The notes under the pieces were generated by a model. That model was not told where the DNA came from. It worked only from the letters and a program-made list of their open reading frames with translations, and ran no database searches. This document shows positions 38,312-49,690 of a stretch of DNA of 64,000 nt, in pieces. The translations under genes were made by a program, and so were the position numbers. The stretch's first letter is position 1, and the number at the start of each line of letters is the position of its first letter. The stretch comes from Liolophura sinensis (lineage: Eukaryota; Mollusca; Polyplacophora; Chitonida; Chitonidae), in contig NC_088302.1 in the NCBI RefSeq assembly GCF_032854445.1, positions 9,169,338 through 9,233,337 of the forward strand, in the 5' to 3' direction.

Positions 38312-38432
38312 ATGACAACAGTTGTGTTGCATATAGTAATCATAATCAGTTTTATGAAAGCCTCAGAATTTTTTGATCAATCAGGACCAGGTGACGTCAT
38401 ATTTTGCGATCGGGACCAGGTGACGTCATATC
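38312..38432 (+). CDS. candidate first coding exon, secreted or membrane protein (speculative)
   Basis: The ATG has A at -3. The first 15 residues, MTTVVLHIVIIISFM, form a good signal-peptide hydrophobic core, followed by 'KASEFFDQSGPGDVIF'. The frame meets a consensus splice donor, cGTAAGT, at 38433, ending in phase 1 after 121 bases. Upstream lies a plausible TATA promoter. Against it: no downstream exon could be recognised, the frame stays open beyond the donor to 38602 through a poly-A run, and the last part of the exon is made of a duplicated 19-bp motif that contains two CREs. The product is unknown. Confidence 0.3.
38384..38431. promoter_or_regulatory. two perfect CREs in a duplicated 19-bp motif
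   Basis: ggaccaggtgacgtcatat occurs at 38384-38402 and again at 38413-38431, 29 bases apart. Each contains the full cAMP response element palindrome TGACGTCA (38392-38399 and 38421-38428), the known binding site of CREB/ATF factors. Whether they act here is not shown. Confidence 0.6.
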
Positions 38433-38932
38433 GTAAGTTCTCGGACTCTAAGGGGAATTTCATGACGGATGGACAAGAAATAGAGTGTGAATTTCTATCA
38501 CAAACCAAAAAAAAAAAAAAAAAAAAACCCAGCAAATTTAAATCATCTTTGATGCGCAGCTGTTTTTTTTTTACATTTTTTAGAATATTCTCTCTTTACT
38601 AAAGGTTTGACAAGTCGTGACAAAGGATCGGCAGTCTGCACCTTAGAGTAGCCAATCATATACAAGTGTGAAAATAACAATAGCAGGTTACATCACACTG
38701 AAAAGAATGCTAACCAGTCCGGTTTTGACAAGTCTAAAATTAAAGACAGGAGTTTCGCAAGTTGTCTAAATGTTCACAAATATGAATAAAACTGTTTTAA
38801 ATATCTCTAACTATATCTAAATAAAAACAAAATTCTTTATTTCCACTTCTTCATTGTTGTTAAACTCTGTGCTAAGCAGAACTAGCCTAATATGAGTCTG
38901 GTTGTTGATTTACAACACACAACCGTTGTCTG

Positions 38933-39000
38933 TCAGTAACCTGCGGATGATCGGAGGTTTCCCACTGGTTTCACCATGATGCTGTCTGCCATTATATTAG
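38933..39000 (+). repeat. SINE family A central fragment
   Basis: 'cagtaacctgcggatgatcg', 'gaggtttccc' and 'accatgatgctgtctgcc' match the family-A centre with many substitutions. There is no head or tail. Confidence 0.6.
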
Positions 39001-39074
39001 TGACTTAGTCTTCTTTTAGGTTTAAGATCCCAAGACACATGAGCTCAACATTTAGATGTATTATCCAAGGATGT

Positions 39075-39080
39075 ACACAC

Positions 39081-39166
<86 letters not shown>

Positions 39167-39184
39167 ACACACACACACACACAC
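39075..39184. repeat. (CA)n microsatellite, about 110 bp
   Basis: Nearly pure CA with single-base interruptions at about 39084 and 39162. All frames across it are artefacts. Confidence 0.97.
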
Positions 39185-39224
39185 AAACAAACAGACATTC
39201 GTATACCAGCTGTCAACCAATAAG

Positions 39225-39335
39225 AACATTCCGGGTCAATAATCGCAATGTCATTTCCCAAAACGACGTTTAATACAAATTACCAAAGAATTAAGAAAAT
39301 ATATAAAGTACAAAAATAGGACGGAATCATACAAA
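39225..39335 (-). repeat. dispersed repeat R1, right block
   Basis: 'cccaaaacgacgtttaatac', 'accaaagaattaagaaaata' and 'acggaatcatacaa' match 8078-8156 directly and 42120-42230 in reverse complement. It abuts the SINE that starts at 39338. Confidence 0.65.
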
Positions 39336-39337
39336 TA

Positions 39338-39528
39338 GAGGCCGCCGTGAGTTCAAGTCCAGCTCTTGCTGGCTTCCTCTCCGGCCGTTTGCCGGTCTGC
39401 AGCAACCTGCTGATGGTCGTGGTTTCCCCCGAGCTCTGCCCGGTTTGCTTCCACCATAATGCTGGCCGCCGTCGAATAAGTGAAATATTCTTGAGTACGG
39501 CGTAAAACACCAATCAAATAAATAAACA
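39338..39528 (+). mobile_element. SINE family A, head-truncated
   Basis: It begins inside the head ('gccgtgagttcaagtccagc', B box) and runs through the centre ('cagcaacctgctgatggtcg', 'ccataatgctggccgccgtc') to 'gagtacggcgtaaaacacca' and an AAATA tail. The A box is lost. It is inserted in or at the edge of an R1 copy. Confidence 0.9.
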
Positions 39529-39752
39529 CAAGGAGAGGTTGTTAGCAGTTTTCAATGATGTAGGAAAGACGCAAGGTATGTCCCAGGTGACTGAGTGAAA
39601 TCAGCATACAAATCGTGTACCATGCTAGAATATCAGTTGTCGATAACAAAATATGCATCTCAGTGTCGCTTTGATAGCAACTGTTCATATATCCAACGAG
39701 GCGGTCCAATTAAACACGATGAATGGACTGCCCCTAGCCCAGAATAAATGAG

Positions 39753-39850
39753 CACTACATCTAAGTGTATGATATCAGGATATATCCAGGCTCTACATCT
39801 GAGTGTATGATATCGGGATATATACAGGTTCTTCATCTGAGTGTGTATAT
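39753..39850. repeat. tandem repeat, about 38-bp unit, 2.5 copies
   Basis: 'tacatctaagtgtatgatat' then 'caggatatatccagg' repeats as 'tacatctgagtgtatgatat' then 'cgggatatatacagg', followed by a partial third copy. A related phrase ('gagctcaacatttagatgta') lies near 39040. Confidence 0.7.
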
Positions 39851-39854
39851 ACCA

Positions 39855-41155
39855 TAACATATGAGCTCTACATTTATGAACACCGCTTTGGTGCCATAAT
39901 GTTTAGATCGTATGGAATCGAGAGCTCTGGTATATCAAACTCGGGTCGGGTAATACCAAGGATTGAAAACATGTTATGGAGAGGTAAGAGCAAGGAAAGC
40001 TTCCGTTCTGGGTTGTTCGACTGAGGCTTAGCCAATGAGATTGCTTGAATCCAGCTTCCGTCCTGAGTTGTTCGGCTGACTCTTTAAGTCAGGAGATACG
40101 ACAGGTACCTTGCAAAATGCTTTTCTTAACCTCCGACAAAAACGCTCCCTTACCCTACCCGACCAAAAATTAACCTGTATAGCCGTGTATAAATGAAAAA
40201 CACTGCATAGAATACAACCTTAAACATCATTCAAATAATAAAACAATTAACATATAATTTGTATGCATCCATTAGTTTGGCAACAATGTGCTTTCTAAGG
40301 TTCTCGTTTGAAATAATTAAAAATGTAATATGAAAGACTAGGTAAATAAATGTATTCGAGAATTGTTAATAATCAGATAAGGAGTAAAGGGAAGTAATCG
40401 TACATGTCCTAAACGATTTGTCAATTTTACTATGAAGTAAACGCCATGTAAAGTAAATGTTGATTACACAATTTTTGCATATAGTTAGCAGCATGGGTAA
40501 GTTTTTTTTAATTTATTTTCGCCCAATTCTTAAAACACATCGCTCATATGAGGGTGATCAGATTTTGGGGCGTTAAAGGAATAGCACACGTAAAATGAGT
40601 TTAGTTTTAAGATTTTGTCCATGAGACTCATAAACAATTTAAATGTTGGGTTTCTATGGCTGCCTGGTGCAACCATAATCTCAAATGTGAGATCCAGTCC
40701 ATCATATAAAATGTTGAGACTGTAGTTCGAGACTGTACAGAGGCAAAATTATGCCATATGACGTCCCTTGGGCTCAAGTTGTTGCTCTTAACAGCACACC
40801 GTTGAATCTAATATTATAAATTAGGATCATAACTCACTCAGAAACTATTTTTTTGGACAGCTTCCGATGACATTTCTCTTGAAGTAACTTAGCTTTGTTT
40901 TAAGATATATTATTTTTTAAATTAAACAGTTTCACCATTTTAGGAAAAGAGTTATCGTCCTGACTCTAAAGTTAGTTGTGATAACGACTTATTTGTGGCT
41001 GTAACTCAAACTGGACCCTAAATTCACATGGGCTATTCGGCGACCTATACTATATAAAATATTATTAGAAACATACAGCGCAGAGAGAAAACCACATCAG
41101 CATCGACAGTGCCAAAGGGTCTGGCAAGTGCTCATACGTACCCAAGGAAATACGG
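39855..41155. other. non-coding stretch, nothing recognised
   Basis: No supported gene or repeat. Confidence 0.45.
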
Positions 41156-41159
41156 CCTC

Positions 41160-41290
41160 TTGTCAATTTACCTGAGTTAGGGTTTAACTCCAACTGTTCA
41201 TGTAAATGCTTAAACAGTAGTAAATTAAACGCCACAAGCATCAAGGCTGAAGCAGAATTAGGTTTTAAAAATGCAACGATGTTAAATCCA
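41160..41290 (-). repeat. dispersed repeat R1, reverse copy
   Basis: In reverse complement it contains 'acctaattctgctt', 'tttaagcatttacatgaaca' and 'taaaccctaactcagg', in the same order as the copy at 6462. This is the only clearly reversed copy of the left block. Confidence 0.6.
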
Positions 41291-41894
41291 ATTTATTAGA
41301 CGTGAAATGCGTACTTTGCGGAAATTGCTGACCATATCTGGACAATAACCTTACCCAAATCGCTCACCCCCATCCCCAGGCTTCTGTTACATCTCAGCCA
41401 CAAGTGGAACGCGCAATGACTAATTACAAATTGTTAATGGTTGAATGAAGTTTTAATTAATTATCTATTTGACAAGTACGATGGTCTACAGGGTATCCCC
41501 TGACGGCTTCGGTTCACAAACGTTTATCTCTGCCACAGAGTTATCTGCCTTGGGCAATTCCTTAATCTCACAACGGAATGTATCGGAATCCGCCAGCCAA
41601 GTATAAACAGCGATGTGTCAGTGCGGACAGAAATTATTCTATGACAGACTTTTTACACGTTTATGTGGTTCGTATAAGATAAATGAGCCAAGAGTTTGTC
41701 TGTCTGACATTTTTCTGTTGTTTTTTTTCCAGCCCATGGGGCCCTTTAGACTCCTTATAAATGACTACATTTCAACCGTACCATCTGCAAATCTCAAATA
41801 TTCTAACTTATAAGTTGTATAGAAGTTCATCGCTTAGAAGCACAGTAGTACGAACTTTTACAGTAACAGATTCAGTTTCCCACTTATTTACTGA

Positions 41895-42240
41895 TTTAAC
41901 TGGGGTGGTATATTGTACTTAGGGGACAGTGTATTAATCGTTTAGTTAATAAGATTTCCTCGTTTAATATATGAACAGTTACAATCAAAGCACAACTTAG
42001 ACACATGTGTTAATAAAGGATAACTCATGAACTATCACAGAACACAATTTGGGTACTGGTTTAGTTATTTCGTCTAGAACATTTCTTGCATTTATCCGCC
42101 ATAATTGAAAATTGTTAACTGCTTCTCTCTGCGTGAATCCATCCGAATTTCTTACTTCATATACTTTCTTAGTTCTTCGGTGGTTTATGTTGAACGATCT
42201 TTTAATTTGAGTATTTGACACGGGTCGTACATTATGGCTT
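41895..42240 (+). repeat. dispersed repeat R1, long copy
   Basis: It begins 'ggggtggtatattgtactta', then 'atgaacagttacaatcaaag', 'ttgggtactggtttagttat', 'agaacatttcttgc', 'gtgaatccatccgaatttct' and 'cttcggtggtttatgttgaa'. It is the longest R1 copy and connects left and right blocks in one orientation. Confidence 0.65.
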
Positions 42241-42244
42241 GTTT

Positions 42245-42805
42245 ACGAATCTCTGTTTCGACGCCAAGATATTTTGCACCAATACAACGTCACATTTATA
42301 AAGGGAGATAACAGGGCAGTCATCTCCTGATGTATATCCAAGTCCAAATCAACATTATCCAGATTCGAACAGACGACTTAATTGGTCAAATGCATATTAT
42401 CTGAATTTGAACGAGTGAGCTATTGAGGAACTGTATGAAGATCTTGTTTGCATCATGTATTCATTCGTTTTGCGGGTACTGTCTTCTTCAGCACTCATCG
42501 TCTTCTTTCTGTACCCAAATTGACACCACCGCTATAATTAAAAAAATTTACAAAAAAGACACTCTTTGTAAGTGATTGAATTCAGTTATTCCTGACGACC
42601 AGAGACAAACAATCGTCAACTGTCGATGCATCTTTGAAATCTTTTGGTAACGCTACCAAATGAATTGTTGACGAAGGCCACGTACAGAGGTTGTATAAGA
42701 GTCGTGTTGAATAAAATGAGCAAGGCAGGTACAATAACCGATACACATACCTTTGATTAAAGACAATTTATTTACTATCATTGTATATGATTTTGATACT
42801 GATGA
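42245..42805. other. non-coding stretch, nothing recognised
   Basis: No supported gene or repeat. Confidence 0.4.
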
Positions 42806-42809
42806 GGTT

Positions 42810-42930
42810 TACACACCTAATCTCTGCCTTTATATGCTGTCGTTGTTCTTTGGTGGCTTCTGTTGAATGTTGTTTTGGAAATTGGTCTTGCGATCATTGA
42901 CCTGGAACGACGATTATGGTAGGTGATTTG
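42810..42930 (+). repeat. dispersed repeat R1, right-block fragment
   Basis: 'ttctttggtggcttctgttg' and 'ggaaattggtcttgcgatca' match 26020-26070 and, in reverse complement, 8060-8110. Confidence 0.55.
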
Positions 42931-43367
42931 GATACGTGTGTCTATTACAACACCTATATTGTGACTAGATAAGTACTGCAAACATCCGTGCATTTCACTC
43001 TTCAATGCGTGTAAGACTCAGAGTCTAAAGAGTGGTTCTGTCCAGAAATACAAATAAATCAAACTACAATGGTTATAAACAATACCTAAATATTCCTTCT
43101 ATTTTAATCGTCTAGGCGTCTTACGTTACATTCATAACCGAAATCGAAAAGTCCGAAAATAGACCGTCTATGTCAACGCACTTGCATCGGCAGTTTCAAA
43201 ACAGACAATAAGACCTGGATAAGGGAAGCAGCCAGCAACCGAGAGAAGACAATTAATGATCCAGGTGTTAGGCATGCTGAATCAATTACTGAACAAAACG
43301 ACACAGTATGAAAAAATGTGTCAAAACGTGCTTTTAAAAGATTCGTAAGGAACATCATTGTATTCCG

Positions 43368-43560
43368 TTTTTACCTAATTCTGGTTAAGCCGTGGTGCTG
43401 GAGAGCCTTTAATTTAATATTATTTCAGCATTTACATGAACAGTCAGAATAAATCCCTAGTTGAAGTAAATTGATAAGAGGCCGTATTTGTGACCATTTG
43501 TCATCTATTACACCGTCGTCGCTGCCTTGGTTTTACACTCTACGTGATGTAAGCCTTTTA
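43368..43560 (+). repeat. dispersed repeat R1, left block
   Basis: 'ttacctaattctggttaagc', 'catttacatgaacagtcaga', 'tgtgaccatttgtcatctat' and 'gtcgctgccttggttttaca' match 6462-6620 in order. Confidence 0.65.
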
Positions 43561-43564
43561 TTAT

Positions 43565-45170
43565 ATCGCCAGCAAGGAAAGCTGTTGTTCAATTTTCTTT
43601 CTAAAAGTGTACAAGTTTTCGAATAGTCATTATGACTGCGCTATTTTATATAAAATGGATGCATTTAACACAGATGTGTATAAAACCAATAAAGCCATGC
43701 ACAGCTGTTCAGCTACTGTGTCTATCTACATTAATTAAAAGAACACCTTAAATGCAGAAGCCATACTTATGGTTAAACAAAATATCTAAATGTCTGCTAG
43801 CAATGCTTGTTATTTGAGCATAGTTAAAGGGCTCTTTAGGGCACATAATTCCACACAGTTTGCATAGCTCTTTCAGTTAAGATATAGTTTGTATAAATGT
43901 GTTCCTTTCTGTTAAGTCATCTGGTTTTTCATCTACCTGACCTGTCGAAGGGCGATGGATTTTCCCGAGCTCTATCCTGTTTTCGTCACCCTTATACTTG
44001 ATCACTGTCAAATAAGCCCAGCGGTTACGGTTTAGATTTTTAAGGGCAGTGGTTAATTTCTCTTTTGCGTACATGTAAAGCAGGTTTTAAAAGTGCATAA
44101 TTACCCCAAGGTTTATCTCAGTCAGATTAAAGTGTCAAACCTACTCTGTTAACATTTAAACCCAGCTGATTTTAGACAATAGGCTAGTTCTTATCGAAGA
44201 ACATCACCGTCTCTATAACAGACGACTACAATAACGTTCAATGTCATAAACACGGTGATAAAATAAATTTACAAGTGAAACAGAACACTTATGTAGAAGG
44301 CTAAAATCTTAATGATAAACAATTAAACTTGCAAAGCAAATATTTCTTTGCCACGCTCTAGTCACTGCGAACAGCATGGGATGATGCAAATGCAATATGA
44401 AGTATCTGTTAGACATGGTTTCTTTGAAGTATAGAAGTATTTTCCCAAAAAGAAATGAGTTAGCAGTGGATGGCAAATAACTGTTCGTTGCAGTAAATTG
44501 TCGTTCCTACTTCACTCAAACAAACTGCATCAACAATGAATGATGGCCACAGATTTATATATTTATTTGTATATTCTCGAAACAACAACAAACTGTGTAA
44601 CCTTTGCAGTTTTTTCTTATTCAACGTTCGTAAAGGAAAAATACCCCTTTTAATTAAAATGCATATTTACAGGTACGGATCCACTTATTCGATGAATTTT
44701 TTTCACTCAATACCTGTTTCTATAAATAGTAAAATGACAAAGTTTGCTGTACGGTTTACTAGGTTGACAAAGGCGGGTTTTGAGCTGTTACACCAAGTTG
44801 CCAGAAGCAAGTCGTTAATTTTAATTTTTTGTTGTCTAGTGAATGAGTGTTCTAAACTTAAATTAAACGTTTTAATGACTTAAAAAATTTATGCATTCGG
44901 AACAAAAACGAGTCAGTTAAATTACGCGTGTAAAAATTTTCTAATACTAACTACACAAATCACTACATACCTTCAGTTATTAAAACTATATGAAGCGATG
45001 TTTTACATGTTTCTAATGCTTTAAACTGGATACTTGATTTGGATTTTATACTATAAAACAACATCACACATGCCTTACAAATATGCAGACAGTTTTCCAA
45101 GCGAATTCAACGCATAAACATTCCGGTAAAGGGTGATAACTCAGTCGTGCACAAGAAATCATAACTGTAA
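43565..45170. other. non-coding stretch; faint SINE remnant at 43925-44000
   Basis: No gene recognised. 'cctgtcgaagggcgatggat' and 'cccgagctctatcctgtttt' near 43935-43985 faintly resemble the family-A centre. The 115-codon plus-strand frame at 44536-44883 has no recognisable motif. Confidence 0.4.
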
Positions 45171-45176
45171 TTACAT

Positions 45177-45420
45177 ATTTATTTATTTATTTATTTATTT
45201 ATTTGAGTTTACTTCCGTACTGAGGAATATTTCAGTTATATGACGAAAGGAAGGTTTATGATTAGAGAAAACCGGATTAAAACACCACCCTTCACCTGGC
45301 ACATGACAAACTTTCAGAAATGAATCCGCAGCCAAACTAGCGATAACTTAATTCGAATCCCCGGCCCCGTGCCTGATGGTCACAGCGAGCCAGTACTTCA
45401 TCCGACAGAGCCAGCGTAGG
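45177..45420 (-). mobile_element. SINE, diverged family with A/T tetramer tail
   Basis: A (TTTA)n tail at 45177-45205 is followed by 'ttccgtactgaggaatattt' (tail core shared with family A), a different centre, and a head with reversed B box ('taattcgaatccccggcccc') and A-box region ('ccgacagagccagcg'). It is close to full length at about 245 bp. Confidence 0.75.
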
Positions 45421-45424
45421 TACC

Positions 45425-46230
45425 TTACTAGAAGTAATTAATAAGGCCATCCATTGTAATCAGTTTCACGTCTACTGCATGAAAAGTGTCCGAGATTCGT
45501 ATTATTTCTCTTCGTTAAGCCTAAAAATTTGGTTGGCAATGTGTTTTTAATGAAAGACGACGGGTATAAGAAAAATTACAGTAGTGTGACAACTAGAAGG
45601 TACATATAACCATGTACATAAGTGCTTGAGTATTTCTTAATACCATCATTTAGGCAAAAAAGGGTGTTACTTTCTTCACTCATAACGGTAAATTGACCTT
45701 GTGAGACATTTAAATGTTTTTTTTTAGAAAAGTTATAATATTCCCCGCAAATAATCATTAACTTCACACAAAGACGATTTTGTTTAGAGATGAGTTGTGA
45801 TCAAACGAATTGAGAGTTAAGTGATCCAGAAGTGTCCATGAAGCGGTGAATTTAATGTTAGTTTCCATCATTCCAGTGTGAATGATTCTCCTGAGAGACT
45901 GTAGGGGTTGATGTTATCTACACAGAGCTAAGTCAAGCGATATCACCTTTTGTCTTTATGAATACAACTCTTAATACATACAAAGAAAACATCGCACTAC
46001 ACACAAATAGAACAATACAAAGATACAGGAAAAGGCAGGAAGTAACATACTACATGTAAGCATAAGGTTGTTATCAAATTATGCGAAATAGTAGCGTACT
46101 AACAAAGATAGGTGCATGAATGTGATACAGCAAGGTAATTTAAGGAAGAAAAAAATCATTCTTGAAAGTGTAGCGGTTATACGGCATAATAAAATATTTC
46201 TGTAATGTGTCTACACAAAGCGTACTAGCG
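45425..46230. other. non-coding stretch, nothing recognised
   Basis: No supported gene or repeat. Confidence 0.45.
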
Positions 46231-46234
46231 CGGT

Positions 46235-46412
46235 GACAGGAAACCTGGCAGAGTCCTCGACCACCCGCATGTTGCTGCCGGACCTTCCCACGAACGACAG
46301 AGGAGGAGGCCAGCATGAGCTGGACTTGCACTCTCAGAAACCGAATTCGTGAGAGGTTCTCGAGTCACTGTGCCGCGATAGTGCACTAACTACACTCGGC
46401 AACGGGAGGCCT
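46235..46412 (-). mobile_element. SINE family A, tail-truncated
   Basis: On the minus strand, 'aggcctcccgttgccgagtg' (A-box region) leads through 'agtgcaagtccagctcatgc' (B box) and 'gggaaggtccggcagcaaca' to the centre, ending at 'gccaggtttcct'. The tail is absent. Confidence 0.85.
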
Positions 46413-46563
46413 ATGCCCACTTTACAAGCGTGCGTGAGTTTGCTGAAAATATATTTTTGTGCACTACAGGAGAACAATGGAGAAGAGACATTCTAAAGAG
46501 ACACAACAAATTTACAGCGGAATGCGGAATTAGACACAATCATGAAGCAGAGCGCCACAGATT

Positions 46564-47309
46564 CTAGACGCTCTGTTTATATTTACTTACAAGAGAATTA
46601 TACTCATTGTAAAACGTAAGAAACTGGGAGTGAAGACGTTTGATGGAATAACCTTGACACACCAGTTTTTGAAGTAATAACCTGCGACATTTATTGAAAT
46701 CACACAGCACGCAGAATCTAACAAATGCTACATGGCGAGATATGTACACGTCATATGCAGGACCCTTCGGGATATTGCTGTCACAGTAACGATAATTTAC
46801 AATGTCAAAATTGAAACTATCCCTCTTGTAAAGTGTGCAGGAGAGGAAATCGTTTTGATCTTTGTATAAATATAGGTTCACGTAAGATGTACCATTTGAA
46901 GAGTCTGTGGTTTCCTTTAAATCCAGCGAAGGTGGGAAAATATCTTTCACAGGCTATGCTATATATGGATTGTTTAAAGCCAGCAGATCATCAATGTACG
47001 GCTTAGTGAATGAGAAAGATCGGACCTGGTAAGGAGTCCTGGATAGTTTCTGCATATAGTCGTATTCATATCAGATCAGGTAAAGGTCGGCCAATAGGCG
47101 GGCATAATTTATACCCATCGGTATACCTATGCACTGTCGATATATGGTTTCCCATTTTCACACAGGTTATTAATGAGAAATTCAAGCAATTCAGTGAACG
47201 TGGAAAGATCCCATGAACGGTAACCCTTATATGTCGTGGAACTGAAGAAGGCCTTGTTGCCCCTGACGTTGGGATTCATGCACCAATCAGCACCGACAAC
47301 AATCGCCAA
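46564..47309 (-). pseudogene. reverse transcriptase remnant with YIDD motif
   Basis: Read on the minus strand in three frames, the parts join into the second half of a reverse transcriptase. 'LSTFTELLEFLINNL' precedes motif B-like 'IGIPMGINYARLLADLYL', then a stop; 'FSFTKPYIDDLLALNN' holds the catalytic Asp pair (YIDD); another stop follows, then 'LDLKETTDSSNGTSYVNL' and 'NYRYCDSNIPKGPAYDVYIS', ending in 'GYSIKRLHSQFLTFYNEY'. The last open piece is 128 codons (46564-46950). This arrangement is a family I know from mollusc and cnidarian genomes, probably Penelope-related, but I cannot fix the clade. No endonuclease or RNase H is attached. At least two stops and one frameshift make it inactive. 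Confidence 0.85.
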
Positions 47310-47314
47310 TGAGC

Positions 47315-48355
47315 TACCTTCATTTATTCAGACTAAACAATCAGATAATATTATACACGTCATTTACTGTGTCATTACCGATTACTTCACTCCGATAAAT
47401 GTTGTGGAAATAAGTCTTGTTTCCGTTTCGCATTATCTGAGTTTCCCTGTTACAATTACAGTCTGACAACGCAGTGAGAAATCTTGATTTAATGAATGAA
47501 AAGACTGCAAGATAAAACCATGTGTATGGGCACAGGATGTGTCAGAGCCTGGAAGTCAACACATCTCTAATTAACACTATATCATTGTACGACGGATACA
47601 TATACTTAAGTAAACATGTAAAAGTGTAATTTTGCCAGCTTTTCTTTTCAAGTCGAATTTTACGTCCAAAAAACATTTTGTGAAAATATACATCTTCCTT
47701 GTCGGCCACATGTCCTTGTTAGGAAGCGTAACTAACCGTTAATAGTTAGGACATATATAATTATTAACTGGATGATGCTCCAAGAGCGAAAACTTCCACA
47801 ACAACTAAATCCAGTAATTCCCCTACTACGGGTAAAGGGACAATACTAGCAAATATATAAGTGCATAAGTGCAGAACCATTTTAAAGAAATTCCTCCACT
47901 CATATATAATGGAATAAAAGACTATCCATAGCATTTGCCGTTAAGCTGCTGACAGATAGAAAGACTAGTAAACGCCAGCAATAAACATAATTTCATAGGC
48001 TGAGGGAATAGATCATTCCGAACTATCAATCAAAAACATGTAATTGACCAATCATAAGCTATATTGTAGCAAATTTGTCAACCGGACGTCCCATGAATTG
48101 GAAACAAATGTTCAATTTTTCTATGATTCCTTTCACTGGGAACGGAATTGCTTTCAGCGGCAATGGAATGAAAAGTAACGTTGTCACGAGAAGTGATGGC
48201 GGGACATGGTATGTTTTGGATCAATCCATTACTGCTGACCAAACGTCAGTATAGGATCAGTGACTGGAACTAGGTCGGTGCGACGAGCTGAATAGCGTTG
48301 TTGTCTCGCATACACGAACGCACTTGAGCTGATTTAGGTCTTAAGCTTTCGAGTA
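47315..48355. other. non-coding stretch, possibly 5' part of the decayed retroelement
   Basis: No clear domain. If the reverse transcriptase once extended upstream on the minus strand, its N-terminal half should lie here, but I could not read it. Confidence 0.4.
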
Positions 48356-48359
48356 TGTC

Positions 48360-48432
48360 GAGGTGTAGATGTACCATCTGAACTGTCTTTAGTGTCCTTT
48401 AAATCCAAACAAATCTGGATATTTGGTCATTT
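48360..48432 (-). pseudogene. second fragment of the same reverse transcriptase family
   Basis: On the minus strand 'LDLKDTKDSSDGTS' corresponds to 'LDLKETTDSSNGTS' of the remnant at 46.9 kb, with the nucleotide sequence also similar. Only about 25 codons are readable. It is a separate insertion or a rearranged part of the same element. Confidence 0.6.
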
Positions 48433-48434
48433 CA

Positions 48435-49690
48435 CAGCCGGTCCATTATCATTGTAAATCCGTCTGGATGCCAGCATCAGTGATGACTTACAGTGAAGAT
48501 AAACATCATTATGGTCAGTGTTCCTGGGCAAACGTCCAAACGTATATACCAAAACATGATGTTTCATCGAGGAAACTAATCTTTCATTCATTCATCTATT
48601 TCTTAAATTTAACGTTGGATTTTAAAGCGGTACTGAAGCATTTTTCACATATACCACATGTTGTCGAGATGACTGGTGTCATCAAAATAAAATCTGTAGC
48701 GATGTTCTTTGTGTCAAGTAACAATCAAGTCTGAATACAAAAGTAGCTGCATTGTAGATTATATTTTATAAAAATATGTACACATGAAGTTTACAAAAAA
48801 CATTGTTGAGAAAATTCGTTTACGTGTCTCCATTGGTGATATAACTCTGCGTCGATGAAGATTTACATCACTAAATATGTCATACGTAAATACACTTTGT
48901 AAAGATTAAATGTAGCGTAGTGATTTAGCAGGATTAACGCTTACATTTAGCGATAATTGTTGAAAAACATAAATACTTCATGCCCAGTGAGGTAACCAGA
49001 CTGATTTACATTGAAAGCCCATGCCTTGGAGGGGAAGGAGCTAGAAGGTTGTCAATAAGATGAACAAGGTCTTGGCTTGGCCACCAAGCGAGAAAATCAC
49101 CCCTTATTGTTTTGTTTTTATCCTTTTCGGACATTTAACATAATTGTCTCATTTAACATAATTCCCAAATTGGAGGTTTCTGATTTTGTTCTGTTTCTGT
49201 TTGAGCGGCATTGTTGTGTAATTAAAATTGAAGTGACAAAAATATTACCGACGAAAAGATAAAATTTAGGCATTTATCATGTGACAAAAAATTTAAGTTT
49301 TGGGGCCGAAAAAGTCAAAGGTGTAAACTGTATGATTAGTCATAACTGGATCGTTTCTGTATTAGCTCAGTCATTAATTATTTTTCTCACATATTACACA
49401 CAAAGGGAATTTTGAAAATTTTATACATGCTCTTAGCACTCAAACATATCAGTCAGCTGTTATAACCCATTGAAGCATCACTGTAAATCTTTCGACATGA
49501 GAGAAACTGTCGTGATATCACCGACAGAATGTTGATAATGTCTATAAACCCCATGCAATCTACAAGCAAACGAATTCGTCAATTTGACACCCAAGAGTTT
49601 TTAAGCAGAGTGAAATCAGTGAGCACCGGTATGCAATAAAACTAGATTCAGGTTATCCTGGATCACACTTCATATTGATGGAAGACGAAA
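48435..49690. other. non-coding stretch, nothing recognised
   Basis: No supported gene or repeat. Confidence 0.45.

Noticed and set aside
39005-39261. Frames across the CA microsatellite as genes
   Set aside because: They encode only alternating Thr-His or Val-Cys from the simple repeat.
42785-42830. Hammerhead ribozyme (ctgatgag phrase)
   Set aside because: The required GAAA after stem II and the cleavage-site stem are missing.
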